The notes beneath the pieces are model-generated. The model was given only the letters and a program-made list of their open reading frames with translations, was not told the DNA's origin and made no database searches. From JAZRUY01 sp045598845 (GTDB lineage Bacteria > Verrucomicrobiota > Lentisphaeria > Victivallales > Victivallaceae), in the NCBI GenBank assembly GCA_045598845.1, contig JAZRUY010000016.1, forward strand, positions 1 through 16,229: a stretch of DNA of 16,229 nt. The letters are read 5' to 3'. Below, in pieces: positions 1-7,043 of this stretch. Positions within the stretch are counted from its first letter, which is position 1. Each line of letters opens with the position of its first letter. Position numbers and translations under genes: made by a program.

Positions 1-909
1 GTCCGGACCGCATTGCCGCCGTATCGGTTTTACGGTCGTATCTACCATACGCTGGCTGATGTAGCAGAAAGGTGTTCTTCGGTATGTAAAACATACGGCG
101 GCGGAATGTCGGTAGAAGTCACCGGAAAGCGCGGAACCGCCGTTTTTTATCCTGAAAAGCGCTATATGCGGCTCAACGGGGTAAAAGTAGCCGCTCTCTT
201 TGCGCCGTTCAAGTCGCGCGGACGGTATTATGTAAGCGATGCGGACTGGGTTACGGTGCTGCTTCCTTTTTTTCATGTTCAGAAGAAGAGCACGCATCCG
301 GTGTTAACGGTGACAATTGATCCCGGGCACGGAGGCAAAGATCCGGGAACTTCCGCCAACGGGATTGTGGAAAAAACTTTGACTTTGCGTTTTGCCAGGC
401 GGCTTGCCGCCAGATTGCGCGCCGACGGTTATAAAGTTGTGCTGACCCGCACCGGAGATAATTATGTGGAACTCGGACGGCGTGCATCAATAGCGAATGC
501 GGCGCACTCGGATTTATTTATTTCGGTACATGTGAATTCAGCCGGCAACCGCGGAGTTAGCGGATTGGAAAGTTTCTGCCTTACTCCTGCCGGAGCGGCA
601 TCGACCTCGGGTGCTCCTGATAAAATTTCAACAGCCGTTTATCCCGGCAATGCCAGGAATGGCGACAATTTTATGCTGGCTTATTGTTTACAGAAAGCAA
701 TGCTGAAATGTACCAGAGCGGATGATATGGGGGTTAAATTCGCCCGTTTTAAAGTGCTGCAAGGGCTTAAATGTCCCGGAGCATTGCTGGAAATCGGTTT
801 CGCCAGTAATGCCTCTGATGCTAAAAAACTGCGTTCCGATGCTTATTTGGATTTGCTGATAAACGGGATAGAACAAGGAATTATCAATTACCGCAAGGCA
901 GGTCAGTAG
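1..909 (+). CDS. N-acetylmuramoyl-L-alanine amidase (Amidase_3 family), 5' end cut by the window
   Basis: This is a zinc-dependent cell-wall hydrolase that cleaves the amide bond between N-acetylmuramic acid and L-alanine of peptidoglycan stem peptides. It would act in the periplasm, typically in daughter-cell separation. The reading frame is open to the window edge, and the first in-frame start-like codon is a TTG at 13 without an obvious ribosome site, so the real start and any signal peptide probably lie upstream. Numbering from that TTG, residues about 10-85 form a small N-terminal region resembling copper-amine-oxidase-N or AMIN-type wall-binding modules (weak). Residues about 97-292 are the Amidase_3 fold, with zinc ligands His106 (DPGHGG), Glu120 (VEKTL) and His173 (SVHVNS) and the catalytic Glu260 (LLEIGF). 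All the expected active-site residues are present, so the enzyme should be active. The family call is secure; which Ami paralogue it is cannot be said. Confidence 0.9.
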   Translation, partial: VRTALPPYRFYGRIYHTLADVAERCSSVCKTYGGGMSVEVTGKRGTAVFYPEKRYMRLNGVKVAALFAPFKSRGRYYVSDADWVTVLLPFFHVQKKSTHPVLTVTIDPGHGGKDPGTSANGIVEKTLTLRFARRLAARLRADGYKVVLTRTGDNYVELGRRASIANAAHSDLFISVHVNSAGNRGVSGLESFCLTPAGAASTSGAPDKISTAVYPGNARNGDNFMLAYCLQKAMLKCTRADDMGVKFARFKVLQGLKCPGALLEIGFASNASDAKKLRSDAYLDLLINGIEQGIINYRKAGQ

Positions 910-926
910 TGGCAAAATGAACTCAT

Positions 927-946
927 ACGGATATATTATATCCCGT
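927..946. other. Imperfect AT-rich hairpin between the amidase gene and queD
   Basis: ACGGATAT pairs with ATATCC(C)GT around an ATT loop, leaving one bulged C. It lies in the 71-bp gap after the amidase stop codon. No T-run follows it on the + strand, so it is a poor intrinsic terminator. It could be an operator, a weak terminator or chance. Confidence 0.3.
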
Positions 947-980
947 GTTGCTTGACCGGAATACGATATGGAGAAATTTT

Positions 981-1352
981 ATGTTTGAAGTTGAAATTGA
1001 CCGCAGTTTTTCCGCTGCGCACCGGTTGTGCGGTTACAATGGAAATTGCAGCCGGTTGCACGGGCACAATTACAAAGTTACGGTAGTTGTCCGTTCCGAT
1101 ACGCAGGATGAAGTCGGTATAGCGGTGGATTTTCGCCGTCTTAAAAATGAACTGGATGTATTGCTGGAACATTTTGACCACAGCAATTTGTCAGATTTAC
1201 CGGAATTCTCTGAAATTAATCCGACCAGTGAAAATATCGCAAAGCTGATTTATCGCAAAATTTCCGTAAAAATCAATAACGGTACCGCCAGGGTATATAA
1301 AGTCCGCATCGGTGAATCCGAACATTCCGCCGTCACCTATTTTGAGGAGTGA
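981..1352 (+). CDS. queD: 6-carboxy-5,6,7,8-tetrahydropterin synthase QueD
   Basis: QueD converts 7,8-dihydroneopterin triphosphate to 6-carboxytetrahydropterin, the second step from GTP to preQ0 and queuosine. It belongs to the cytosolic PTPS/QueD fold. I chose ATG 981 (123 aa) because GGAG lies 7-11 bases upstream and the protein then begins MFEVEID, typical of the family; the frame stays open further upstream but shows no conserved sequence. Visible landmarks are zinc ligands His14 (AAHRL), His27 and His29 (LHGHNY), the catalytic Cys23 (GNCSRLHG), the FDHSNL segment, the PTSEN segment and the C-terminal GESEHS segment. The length is normal. The queE start follows the stop codon by four bases, so the two are cotranscribed. 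The Cys spacing favours QueD over eukaryotic-type PTPS. Confidence 0.93.
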   Translation: MFEVEIDRSFSAAHRLCGYNGNCSRLHGHNYKVTVVVRSDTQDEVGIAVDFRRLKNELDVLLEHFDHSNLSDLPEFSEINPTSENIAKLIYRKISVKINNGTARVYKVRIGESEHSAVTYFEE

Positions 1353-1356
1353 ACTG

Positions 1357-1998
1357 TTGCTGGTATGTGAAACATTTACCAGTTTGCAGGGTGAATCCAC
1401 CCATGCCGGACGGGTGTGTTTTTTTATCAGACTGGCCGGGTGTAATTTACGCTGTTCGTATTGTGACACCATGTATGCTCATTCTTTTTCTGACGGCATG
1501 GATCGTTCTGTAGATGATATTCTGGCTGCTGCCCTCGCGTCCGGCACCAATCTGATTGAAATTACCGGTGGAGAACCGTTGTGCAGCGCCGATACCCCGG
1601 CGCTTTGCTCTGAACTGATAAAAAGCGGTTTTGAGGTGTTGCTGGAAACCAATGGCTCTCTTCCCGTGGATGCCGTGCCGGAAGATGTGTGTAAAATCGT
1701 GGATTGCAAACTTCCGTCTTCAGGAATGAGCGGATATAATCTGTGGACTAATTTCTCATTGCTGAACAAAAAGGACGAGGTGAAATTCGTGGTAGGCGAC
1801 CGGGCCGATTTTGATTATGCCTGCGGGGTGATCCGTAAATACGGGCTGATATCCGTAACACCCAATCTGATATTTTCTCCTGTATTCGGAATGGTGCAGT
1901 TCAGTGATTTGGCAGACTGGGTAATCGGCAGCGGCTTACCGGTGCGTATGCAGGTGCAGATGCACAAAATTATCTGGGGCGATAAACGCGGAGTTTGA
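1357..1998 (+). CDS. queE: 7-carboxy-7-deazaguanine synthase QueE (radical SAM)
   Basis: QueE is a radical-SAM enzyme that rearranges 6-carboxytetrahydropterin, the QueD product, into 7-carboxy-7-deazaguanine, the precursor of preQ0. From the TTG at 1357 the cluster motif is Cys29-x3-Cys33-x2-Cys36 (CNLRCSYCD), the form expected for ligating the 4Fe-4S cluster that reduces SAM. The N-terminal ETFTSLQGE block matches the usual QueE opening, and ITGGEPL is the GGE motif. I prefer TTG 1357 (213 aa) because GAGGAG at 1344-1349 is well placed and family members start just here. An in-frame GTG at 1312 would give 228 aa but has no ribosome site and lies wholly inside queD. QueC and QueF are not in the window, so the pathway must be completed elsewhere. 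The function is secure; the start is moderately sure. Confidence 0.93.
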   Translation: MLVCETFTSLQGESTHAGRVCFFIRLAGCNLRCSYCDTMYAHSFSDGMDRSVDDILAAALASGTNLIEITGGEPLCSADTPALCSELIKSGFEVLLETNGSLPVDAVPEDVCKIVDCKLPSSGMSGYNLWTNFSLLNKKDEVKFVVGDRADFDYACGVIRKYGLISVTPNLIFSPVFGMVQFSDLADWVIGSGLPVRMQVQMHKIIWGDKRGV

Positions 1999-2001
1999 GA
2001 T

Positions 2002-2235
2002 ATGGCGGAAGATAAACGGGCAATGATGCTGGGGGTAGGGCTTAATTGTGAGGACGGCCACAAGCGCCTTACCCGCGGTGATAATTTCATATTGGTCGGC
2101 GGATCCGAGGAAACTCATGAACGGATGACGGAAACTGCAATTAAGGTAAATGAAAAACTCAACCGGCGAGGACGCCGTCTGGAAGAGTTGTCTCCGGAGG
2201 AATTCGCCGATATTGTACAGGAATCTTCCCGCTAA
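2002..2235 (+). CDS. Small conserved-looking protein of unknown function (77 aa)
   Basis: I do not recognise this protein. It starts three bases after the queE stop, with GGAG about 8 bases upstream of the ATG, and its stop codon overlaps the prmC start (TAATG), so it is almost certainly translated as part of the operon. It is hydrophilic, with no membrane segment, signal peptide or cysteine cluster (one Cys). The N-terminal half has a glycine-rich stretch (MLGVGLNCEDGHKRLT, then FILVGGSEETHERM), which reads as a short beta segment followed by a charged helix. The C-terminal half is helical and charged (KVNEKLNRRGRRLEEL, SPEEFADIV). The coding frame and codon use match the neighbours. A role linked to queuosine synthesis or translation is possible only by position. 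Confidence 0.8.
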   Translation: MAEDKRAMMLGVGLNCEDGHKRLTRGDNFILVGGSEETHERMTETAIKVNEKLNRRGRRLEELSPEEFADIVQESSR

Positions 2236-3116
2236 TGCCAATGTATACTGGGTACCGCGGTTTATATCGAAGTCTGGTTGAAAAATGCCGTAGTTGCGGT
2301 ATCGAAGCCGCGGAAGCGGAAACGGAATATTTTTTGGCCGAAGAAGCCGGTGTGTCCTATCCGGAATTGCGGAGAATGATTGCGGAGGATACCGCATTAT
2401 CCGACTGTCATGCTGATAAACTCGGGGTTTTGATTCGGCGACGGTTTGAAAATCATGAACCTTCCCAGTACATTTTCAGTCGCGCTTATTTTATGGATAT
2501 GGTATTGCGGGTTACTCCGGATGTGCTTATTCCGCGCCCCGAAACTGAAATACTGTGCGAAAAGGCGGCGGAGTTGCTTCCGGAGTCAGGTTCTTTGCTG
2601 GATTTGGGAACCGGTTCGGGATGTATTGCCTGCGCTATCAAGCGAATGCGCCCGGATGTTACGGTTACGGGGGTGGATATTTCATCGGCGGCTCTGGCTG
2701 TGGCGGCGGATAATGCCGATAAATCGGGGCTGGATATCGAATGGCTGGAATCTGATTTATTCTCCGCTTTATCCGGTCGTAAATTCGATGTGATTGCCGC
2801 TAATCTTCCTTATGTAAATCCTGCTGATTACCCTGGTTTGATGCCGGAAGTGCGCGATTACGAACCGGTGTCTGCCCTTACCGCCCCTGATAACGGTGCC
2901 GCATTGTTTAACTTGGCTGCGGATGAAGTGCAGGATTATCTTAATTCCGGCGGAAGTGCGGTTTTTGAAGTTTCTCCGGAGCAGATTTCCGCTTTACGGA
3001 CACGGTTGATTGCCAAAGGTGTCTTTTCCACTGTCGGAATTTTATATGATTACACCGGGCGAGCGCGCGATGTGGTTGCGGAAAATTATTCGAACTTCCG
3101 GTATTTTAACGCGTAA
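2235..3116 (+). CDS. prmC: Peptide chain release factor N5-glutamine methyltransferase PrmC (HemK)
   Basis: PrmC methylates the glutamine of the GGQ motif in release factors RF1 and RF2 using SAM, which speeds peptide release in the cytosol. The 293-residue length is normal. An N-terminal helical domain (about 1-85) for release-factor recognition precedes the Rossmann methyltransferase domain. The IPRPETE segment is at 99-105, the SAM-binding LDLGTGSG at 122-129, the acidic GVDIS at 146-150 and the catalytic motif at 190-193. That motif reads NLPY instead of the usual NPPY; the Asn, second Pro and Tyr are kept. The C-terminal GRARDVVAE matches the family ending. The ATG overlaps the stop of the preceding small gene by one base (a second in-frame ATG is at 2241). 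The 3' end overlaps murJ on the opposite strand by 31 bp. Confidence 0.93.
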   Translation: MPMYTGYRGLYRSLVEKCRSCGIEAAEAETEYFLAEEAGVSYPELRRMIAEDTALSDCHADKLGVLIRRRFENHEPSQYIFSRAYFMDMVLRVTPDVLIPRPETEILCEKAAELLPESGSLLDLGTGSGCIACAIKRMRPDVTVTGVDISSAALAVAADNADKSGLDIEWLESDLFSALSGRKFDVIAANLPYVNPADYPGLMPEVRDYEPVSALTAPDNGAALFNLAADEVQDYLNSGGSAVFEVSPEQISALRTRLIAKGVFSTVGILYDYTGRARDVVAENYSNFRYFNA

Positions 3117-4699
3117 AACATTTCTTTGAGTTCTTTTGATCTCGCAACCGCATGACACAGCATATAAAGCAGCCCGAATCCCGTTAGCAATACCAGCAGT
3201 ATCGGAAAATTCCCGAGCCACTTGAAGTTCAGATACGGTTTCAGGTACGGAATTAAACGCAGCATGATACAGCCTGCCCCCAGTGAGAACAGCAGCGCTT
3301 TGATAAAACATTCCGCTGTCGAACGGTTCCACGGCCGGATATTTTCTTTTTGCAGGAATTTAATCAGCATCAAATTATTGACCAGATTGGAAATTACGGT
3401 GGCCAATGCGATTCCGCCTTGCCGCATCGGCCACATCAGGGTTAGATTGCATACAATATTGACGGCTAATGCGATCAGACTGCATTTCATGGTGGTTTTC
3501 ATCATTTTACGGGCATAAAGCGGAGTGGCAAGTATTTTATTTGCGCAAAATGCGGGAATGCCGACACCATAAAATATAGCTACGTATTTCGCCGCTTCAA
3601 GATCAGCCGTGGTATAATTTCCTCCGAGACACAGCGCTTCGAGCATTTGCTTCCAGAAGAAGATTACCGTTACTGCCGCTGGAATGCAGATAAAGTAAAC
3701 CTGCCGCAGACTGAATTGCAGATCAGACGTCATCTGATTGGTGTCGCCGCGGGATGCGTTACCGGCCATGGAAGCGATTAGAACCTGCCCCATGGATATG
3801 GCGAAAATTCCGATCGGCACATCTATGATTCTGTCCACATAATTCAGTGCCGGTACCGCTCTGGCTCCAAGACTGATGGCGCAAAAACGATCGATGAGAA
3901 AGCTGACTTGCAATGTCGCGCCGCCTATCAGCCCGTAAAATATCAGCCTCCGGAGATCTTTGAGAATATAGCGGTATTTGAATATGCTTAAAGAAAAATC
4001 AGGGAAGAAATTGCATCTTTTCAGCAGAAAAACAGTTATGATAAATTGCGTGATTCCGGAAATAAGAACCAGTATTGATAAATGTTCCAGCAGCGAAAGC
4101 TCTACCGGTTTACCGTATGCGGCGGCCAGGCCGCCGATAAGCATTAAATTGAGGATTATCGGAGCCAGTGCCGGAATGAAGAATATGCGTCTCAACCCCA
4201 GCATCGCGTTTGCCGCTCCTACCATACAGATGAAAAAAGTGTACGGCATCAGTAGCGGCAGCAGAGTCAGGGTCATGATGGCGCGTGCGCTGGATAAAGC
4301 CGGAAAACAAGTTGTAAAATAATTCGATGTGAACAGTGCTTTCAGTCCTATGGATGTCAGTGATACCAGAATTATGATGGCGGTCAGCAGAATCCCGAGC
4401 ATAGTGAATACCAGCCCGAGTTCTCTGGCTGTAGCCGTTTTATCTCCGCGCGTTTCCGATTCGGCAATCAGCGGAGTAAGAGCCTGTCCCAGGGCTCCTT
4501 CTCCTAAAATCCTTCTGAATGTGTTAGGAATCGCGAAAGCCAGCCCCCATGCGCTGGCGATTTCCTGCCCGCCCAGAATGCGGGATTCAAACCACACGCG
4601 CGCTAAGCCGAGTATCCGGCTTATAAAAGTCGCCCCGGCAACTCCGAGAGAACTTTTCAAAAGTAAATTTTTGCTTTTACGATTTGTATTACTGTTCAT
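3086..4699 (-). CDS. murJ: Lipid II flippase MurJ (MviN family)
   Basis: MurJ flips undecaprenyl-linked lipid II from the cytoplasmic to the periplasmic side of the inner membrane, an essential step of peptidoglycan synthesis. The 537-residue protein is strongly hydrophobic, with about 14 membrane segments as expected for the MOP superfamily. The N-terminal family signature is clear: SRILGLAR at 27-34, then AFAIPNTFRR at 54-63 and EGAL. Against E. coli MurJ as I remember it, the essential arginines 18, 24 and 52 correspond to Arg28, Arg34 and Arg62, and VDRIID carries the equivalent of Arg270. The position of Asp39 appears to be Ser49. The ATG overlaps the preceding unknown gene by 11 bp and has no good ribosome site of its own, suggesting coupled translation. 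It is the last gene of the long - strand operon, and its tail overlaps prmC. Confidence 0.93.
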   Translation of the reverse strand: MNSNTNRKSKNLLLKSSLGVAGATFISRILGLARVWFESRILGGQEIASAWGLAFAIPNTFRRILGEGALGQALTPLIAESETRGDKTATARELGLVFTMLGILLTAIIILVSLTSIGLKALFTSNYFTTCFPALSSARAIMTLTLLPLLMPYTFFICMVGAANAMLGLRRIFFIPALAPIILNLMLIGGLAAAYGKPVELSLLEHLSILVLISGITQFIITVFLLKRCNFFPDFSLSIFKYRYILKDLRRLIFYGLIGGATLQVSFLIDRFCAISLGARAVPALNYVDRIIDVPIGIFAISMGQVLIASMAGNASRGDTNQMTSDLQFSLRQVYFICIPAAVTVIFFWKQMLEALCLGGNYTTADLEAAKYVAIFYGVGIPAFCANKILATPLYARKMMKTTMKCSLIALAVNIVCNLTLMWPMRQGGIALATVISNLVNNLMLIKFLQKENIRPWNRSTAECFIKALLFSLGAGCIMLRLIPYLKPYLNFKWLGNFPILLVLLTGFGLLYMLCHAVARSKELKEMFYALKYRKFE

Positions 4700-5324
4700 C
4701 TGTCATCACGATTCTGGGAGTGCAACTGGGATTTTTTCCTATTCTGGCTGTGATAATTTCAGATTGCGGAAGATTTCCGGATAATCTTAAATAAGGGCTG
4801 AAAAACGCCAGTTTCCCGCAGATTCCCGAGGCCGGCAGACCGGTTATCTTTAAAAGCGGTTTTACATTCGGCATCATGATTCCTGAGAAGAATTTTTTTA
4901 ATTCCGAAATTTCGGATTCGGTTTCAGGAATATCAGTGCTCAGAAGCAGTTCCAGTTTTTTGTTGTAGACAATCGCCGCGCATTGTCTGAAAAAAATCAG
5001 TTTTTCTATATCCGCCGAAACATCAAGTATAATGGCGCGTATATGAAGTTCGCCGCAATATCCGGCATATTTATCCAGAATCAGAAAAAAACTGTTCCTC
5101 ACTTTATTGTTTTTTCCGGAAATGCTGTCCGCTTGTCCCGGACTGATCAGAGAATGCACCGCCAGGCACGGTGTCTTTTTTAATTTGGCATATATATCTT
5201 GTTTTTCCAGCAGTTCGGCCGGGACGGATGAGAATCCGGCGCGGCGTTTGTCGCTCAGCGCCGCTTCCGCCGCCGGTGCCGTTAACGCATAAATGCCGGA
5301 CTCGAATTTATATGCGGCATTCAT
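4689..5324 (-). CDS. Protein of unknown function (211 aa) between ribE and murJ
   Basis: I do not recognise a family. The ATG at 5324 lies 6 bases after the ribE stop, with GGAG 9 bases upstream, and the 3' end overlaps murJ by 11 bp, so translation in this operon is likely. No signal peptide or clear membrane helix is visible. The protein alternates short hydrophobic strands (SFFLILDKY, IRAIILDVS, CAAIVYNKK, LELLLSTDI) with charged helices, a pattern that suggests a soluble alpha/beta, perhaps barrel-like, fold. A conserved-looking segment is FFSPYLRLSGNLPQ at about residues 173-186. Seven or so cysteines are scattered without a CxxC pair. The frame is free of stops over 636 bp and fits tightly between its neighbours, which supports a real gene. 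A role in cell-envelope or flavin metabolism would be a guess from position only. Confidence 0.78.
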   Translation of the reverse strand: MNAAYKFESGIYALTAPAAEAALSDKRRAGFSSVPAELLEKQDIYAKLKKTPCLAVHSLISPGQADSISGKNNKVRNSFFLILDKYAGYCGELHIRAIILDVSADIEKLIFFRQCAAIVYNKKLELLLSTDIPETESEISELKKFFSGIMMPNVKPLLKITGLPASGICGKLAFFSPYLRLSGNLPQSEIITARIGKNPSCTPRIVMTDEQ

Positions 5325-5330
5325 CGCAGA

Positions 5331-5972
5331 TTACTCCGTAAAACCGTTTTCGTTCAACATATTCATGGTTATCTTGTGTTCCGGTTGGTGTCCGGCATAT
5401 AGTCCGCGGATGTATTTCCCGAGAATATCTGTTTCAAGATTTACAATATCTCCGGTTGAACATTGGCCCAGATTGGTGGTGTTCAGCGTAGCCGGAATCA
5501 GCCGTACGGAAAAGCCGTTTTTCCGGATTTCGGCGACGGTCAACGATACCCCGTTTACGGCAACTGAACCCTTTTTTATTACTTCTCCGGAAAGATGTTC
5601 CGGAAGTTCAATGGTCATTTCGGTATCCCCGTCCGCAGCTTTCCCGCATGAAATTATTTTTACCGCGGCATCGATATGGCCGGTTACTATATGCCCGCCG
5701 AATCTTCCTCCGGCCGGCATGGCGCGCTCTAAATTTATTTTTGCGCCTGTACGCAGAGAGCCGATATTCGTCAGACGCAATGTTTCCTGCAAGGTGAAGA
5801 ACAGCAGCGCGCCGTCCTGCTGTCTAATTCCTTCGAGAGTAAGACAGCATCCGTTTACCGCCACGCTTTCACCTTTTTGCGGTGAAATAAACGGTGATGA
5901 CGGTATTACGGCCAGCCTTCCGCCTTGCGGAGCCGCCAGGGTGCCGGTTTGTTCTATCAATCCAGTGAACAT
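5331..5972 (-). CDS. ribE: Riboflavin synthase alpha chain (RibE, also called RibC)
   Basis: This enzyme catalyses dismutation of two 6,7-dimethyl-8-ribityllumazines into riboflavin and the pyrimidinedione that RibH reuses. I chose ATG 5972 (213 aa) because it begins with the canonical MFTGLIE and has GGAAGGA 6 bases upstream; the frame remains open much further upstream, but only as a shadow of ribD. Two homologous lumazine-binding barrels are visible. The first holds GESVAVNGCCLTL (about 34-46), and the second holds KGSVAVNGVSLTV, preceded by the linker motif GGHIVTGHID. The internal duplication and length are typical of the trimeric alpha-type enzyme. The start overlaps the end of ribD by 16 bp, so the two are cotranslated. 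The last residues after the second barrel are unremarkable. The substrate is made by RibH, encoded four genes upstream in the same operon. Confidence 0.95.
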   Translation of the reverse strand: MFTGLIEQTGTLAAPQGGRLAVIPSSPFISPQKGESVAVNGCCLTLEGIRQQDGALLFFTLQETLRLTNIGSLRTGAKINLERAMPAGGRFGGHIVTGHIDAAVKIISCGKAADGDTEMTIELPEHLSGEVIKKGSVAVNGVSLTVAEIRKNGFSVRLIPATLNTTNLGQCSTGDIVNLETDILGKYIRGLYAGHQPEHKITMNMLNENGFTE

Positions 5973-7027
5973 GTCTTGTCCTTCCATGCCTGATTGTTCA
6001 AGTATCCGCTTATAGCGATATCTTGTCCGTACCGGAATATATTTACGGATTTGAGCCGGTGCATCATATCCAGATTTTCCGGAGATTCCACGCCGATTGC
6101 CGGGCGGCTGTCCCTGCCTCCCATCAGCACCGGCGCGATATGCATTTCTACAAAATCCACTGTTCCGGCATTTATTGCCGCCGCGGCCAGTTCTCCACCG
6201 CCTTCGATTAGTATCGAGGTTATTTCCCTCGCGCCTAATCCGAGCATCAGAGTGTGCCATTCTTCGGCAGTATCAGGAGCGATGATTTCAAAGTTGCCGT
6301 CCGGAAAATATTCCAGTAAATCTTTTTGATTCATGCTGCGTGTAGCAATGAGCCGCAGAGGTTGCCGGCACCGGTTTTTCAGGTCCCGTACCGTTAAAGA
6401 CGGATGATCGGCGCGTACGGTTTTGCCGCTCACCATTACCGCGTCTGATTCCAGACGTAAAGCCTGTACACGCTTTCGCGCTTCCTCCCCGGTAATCCAT
6501 TTGGATATTCCGTTTTTATTGGCTATTTTCCCATCGAGAGTTACCGCCAGTTTTAATGTTACGAAAGGCTTGCCGGTGGAAATCCATTTGAAAAATGCCC
6601 GGTTCAGTTCCGCGCATTCAAATCCGCATACCCCCGTATCTACTTTAATTCCCGCTTGCCGCAGTATTTCCAATCCGCGCCCGTTATGGCATGCGTGGGG
6701 ATCTGTCGCGCCTGCGACTACTCTTGTTATTCCGTTGGCGATAACCGCATCAGTACACGGCGGAGTGCGTCCAGTTGTGCAGCAGGGTTCCAATGTCACA
6801 TACAAGGTGGCTCCGGCTATGTTTGCTCCGTTCTTACCGGCATCCGTAAAAGCATTGATTTCGGCATGAGGCCCGCCGGCGCGTTGATGGAAACCCCGCC
6901 CGATGATTTGACCGTTTTTAACTATAACCGCTCCAACCATGGGATTGGGCGATGCGGTTCCGGTTCCAAGTCTGGCCAAAGCAATTGCTTCGCGCATGAA
7001 AACGCAGTCATCCGGGGCGAGAGTCAT
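5957..7027 (-). CDS. ribD: Bifunctional riboflavin deaminase/reductase RibD
   Basis: RibD deaminates the 2,5-diaminopyrimidinone from GTP cyclohydrolase II and then reduces its ribosyl chain with NADPH. I chose ATG 7027 (356 aa), 16 bases after the ftsY stop. The frame opens earlier, to 7120, but that part overlaps ftsY, is not family-like, and would start from an unsupported codon. Residues about 7-145 are the zinc deaminase domain with His54-Ala-Glu56 and the paired cysteines of PCCTTGRTPPC (Cys82 and Cys91), the standard zinc site and proton shuttle. Residues about 148-350 are the reductase, with LAVTLDGKIA, SKWITGEEA, a GKTVRADHPSLT segment and the C-terminal ILIEGGGELA. Both catalytic halves look intact. 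The upstream ribosome site is weak, and the end overlaps ribE by 16 bp. Confidence 0.95.
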   Translation of the reverse strand: MTLAPDDCVFMREAIALARLGTGTASPNPMVGAVIVKNGQIIGRGFHQRAGGPHAEINAFTDAGKNGANIAGATLYVTLEPCCTTGRTPPCTDAVIANGITRVVAGATDPHACHNGRGLEILRQAGIKVDTGVCGFECAELNRAFFKWISTGKPFVTLKLAVTLDGKIANKNGISKWITGEEARKRVQALRLESDAVMVSGKTVRADHPSLTVRDLKNRCRQPLRLIATRSMNQKDLLEYFPDGNFEIIAPDTAEEWHTLMLGLGAREITSILIEGGGELAAAAINAGTVDFVEMHIAPVLMGGRDSRPAIGVESPENLDMMHRLKSVNIFRYGQDIAISGYLNNQAWKDKTCSLD

Positions 7028-7043
7028 TTCGTTATATCCGAAT

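Noticed and set aside
945..980. Longer QueD start upstream of 981
   Set aside because: There is no ribosome site and no conservation; ATG 981 has GGAG and the usual N-terminus.
5973..6260. N-terminal extension of riboflavin synthase in the same frame
   Set aside because: It is antisense-free but lies in the coding region of ribD in another frame, is not family-like and precedes a canonical MFTGLIE start with a good ribosome site.
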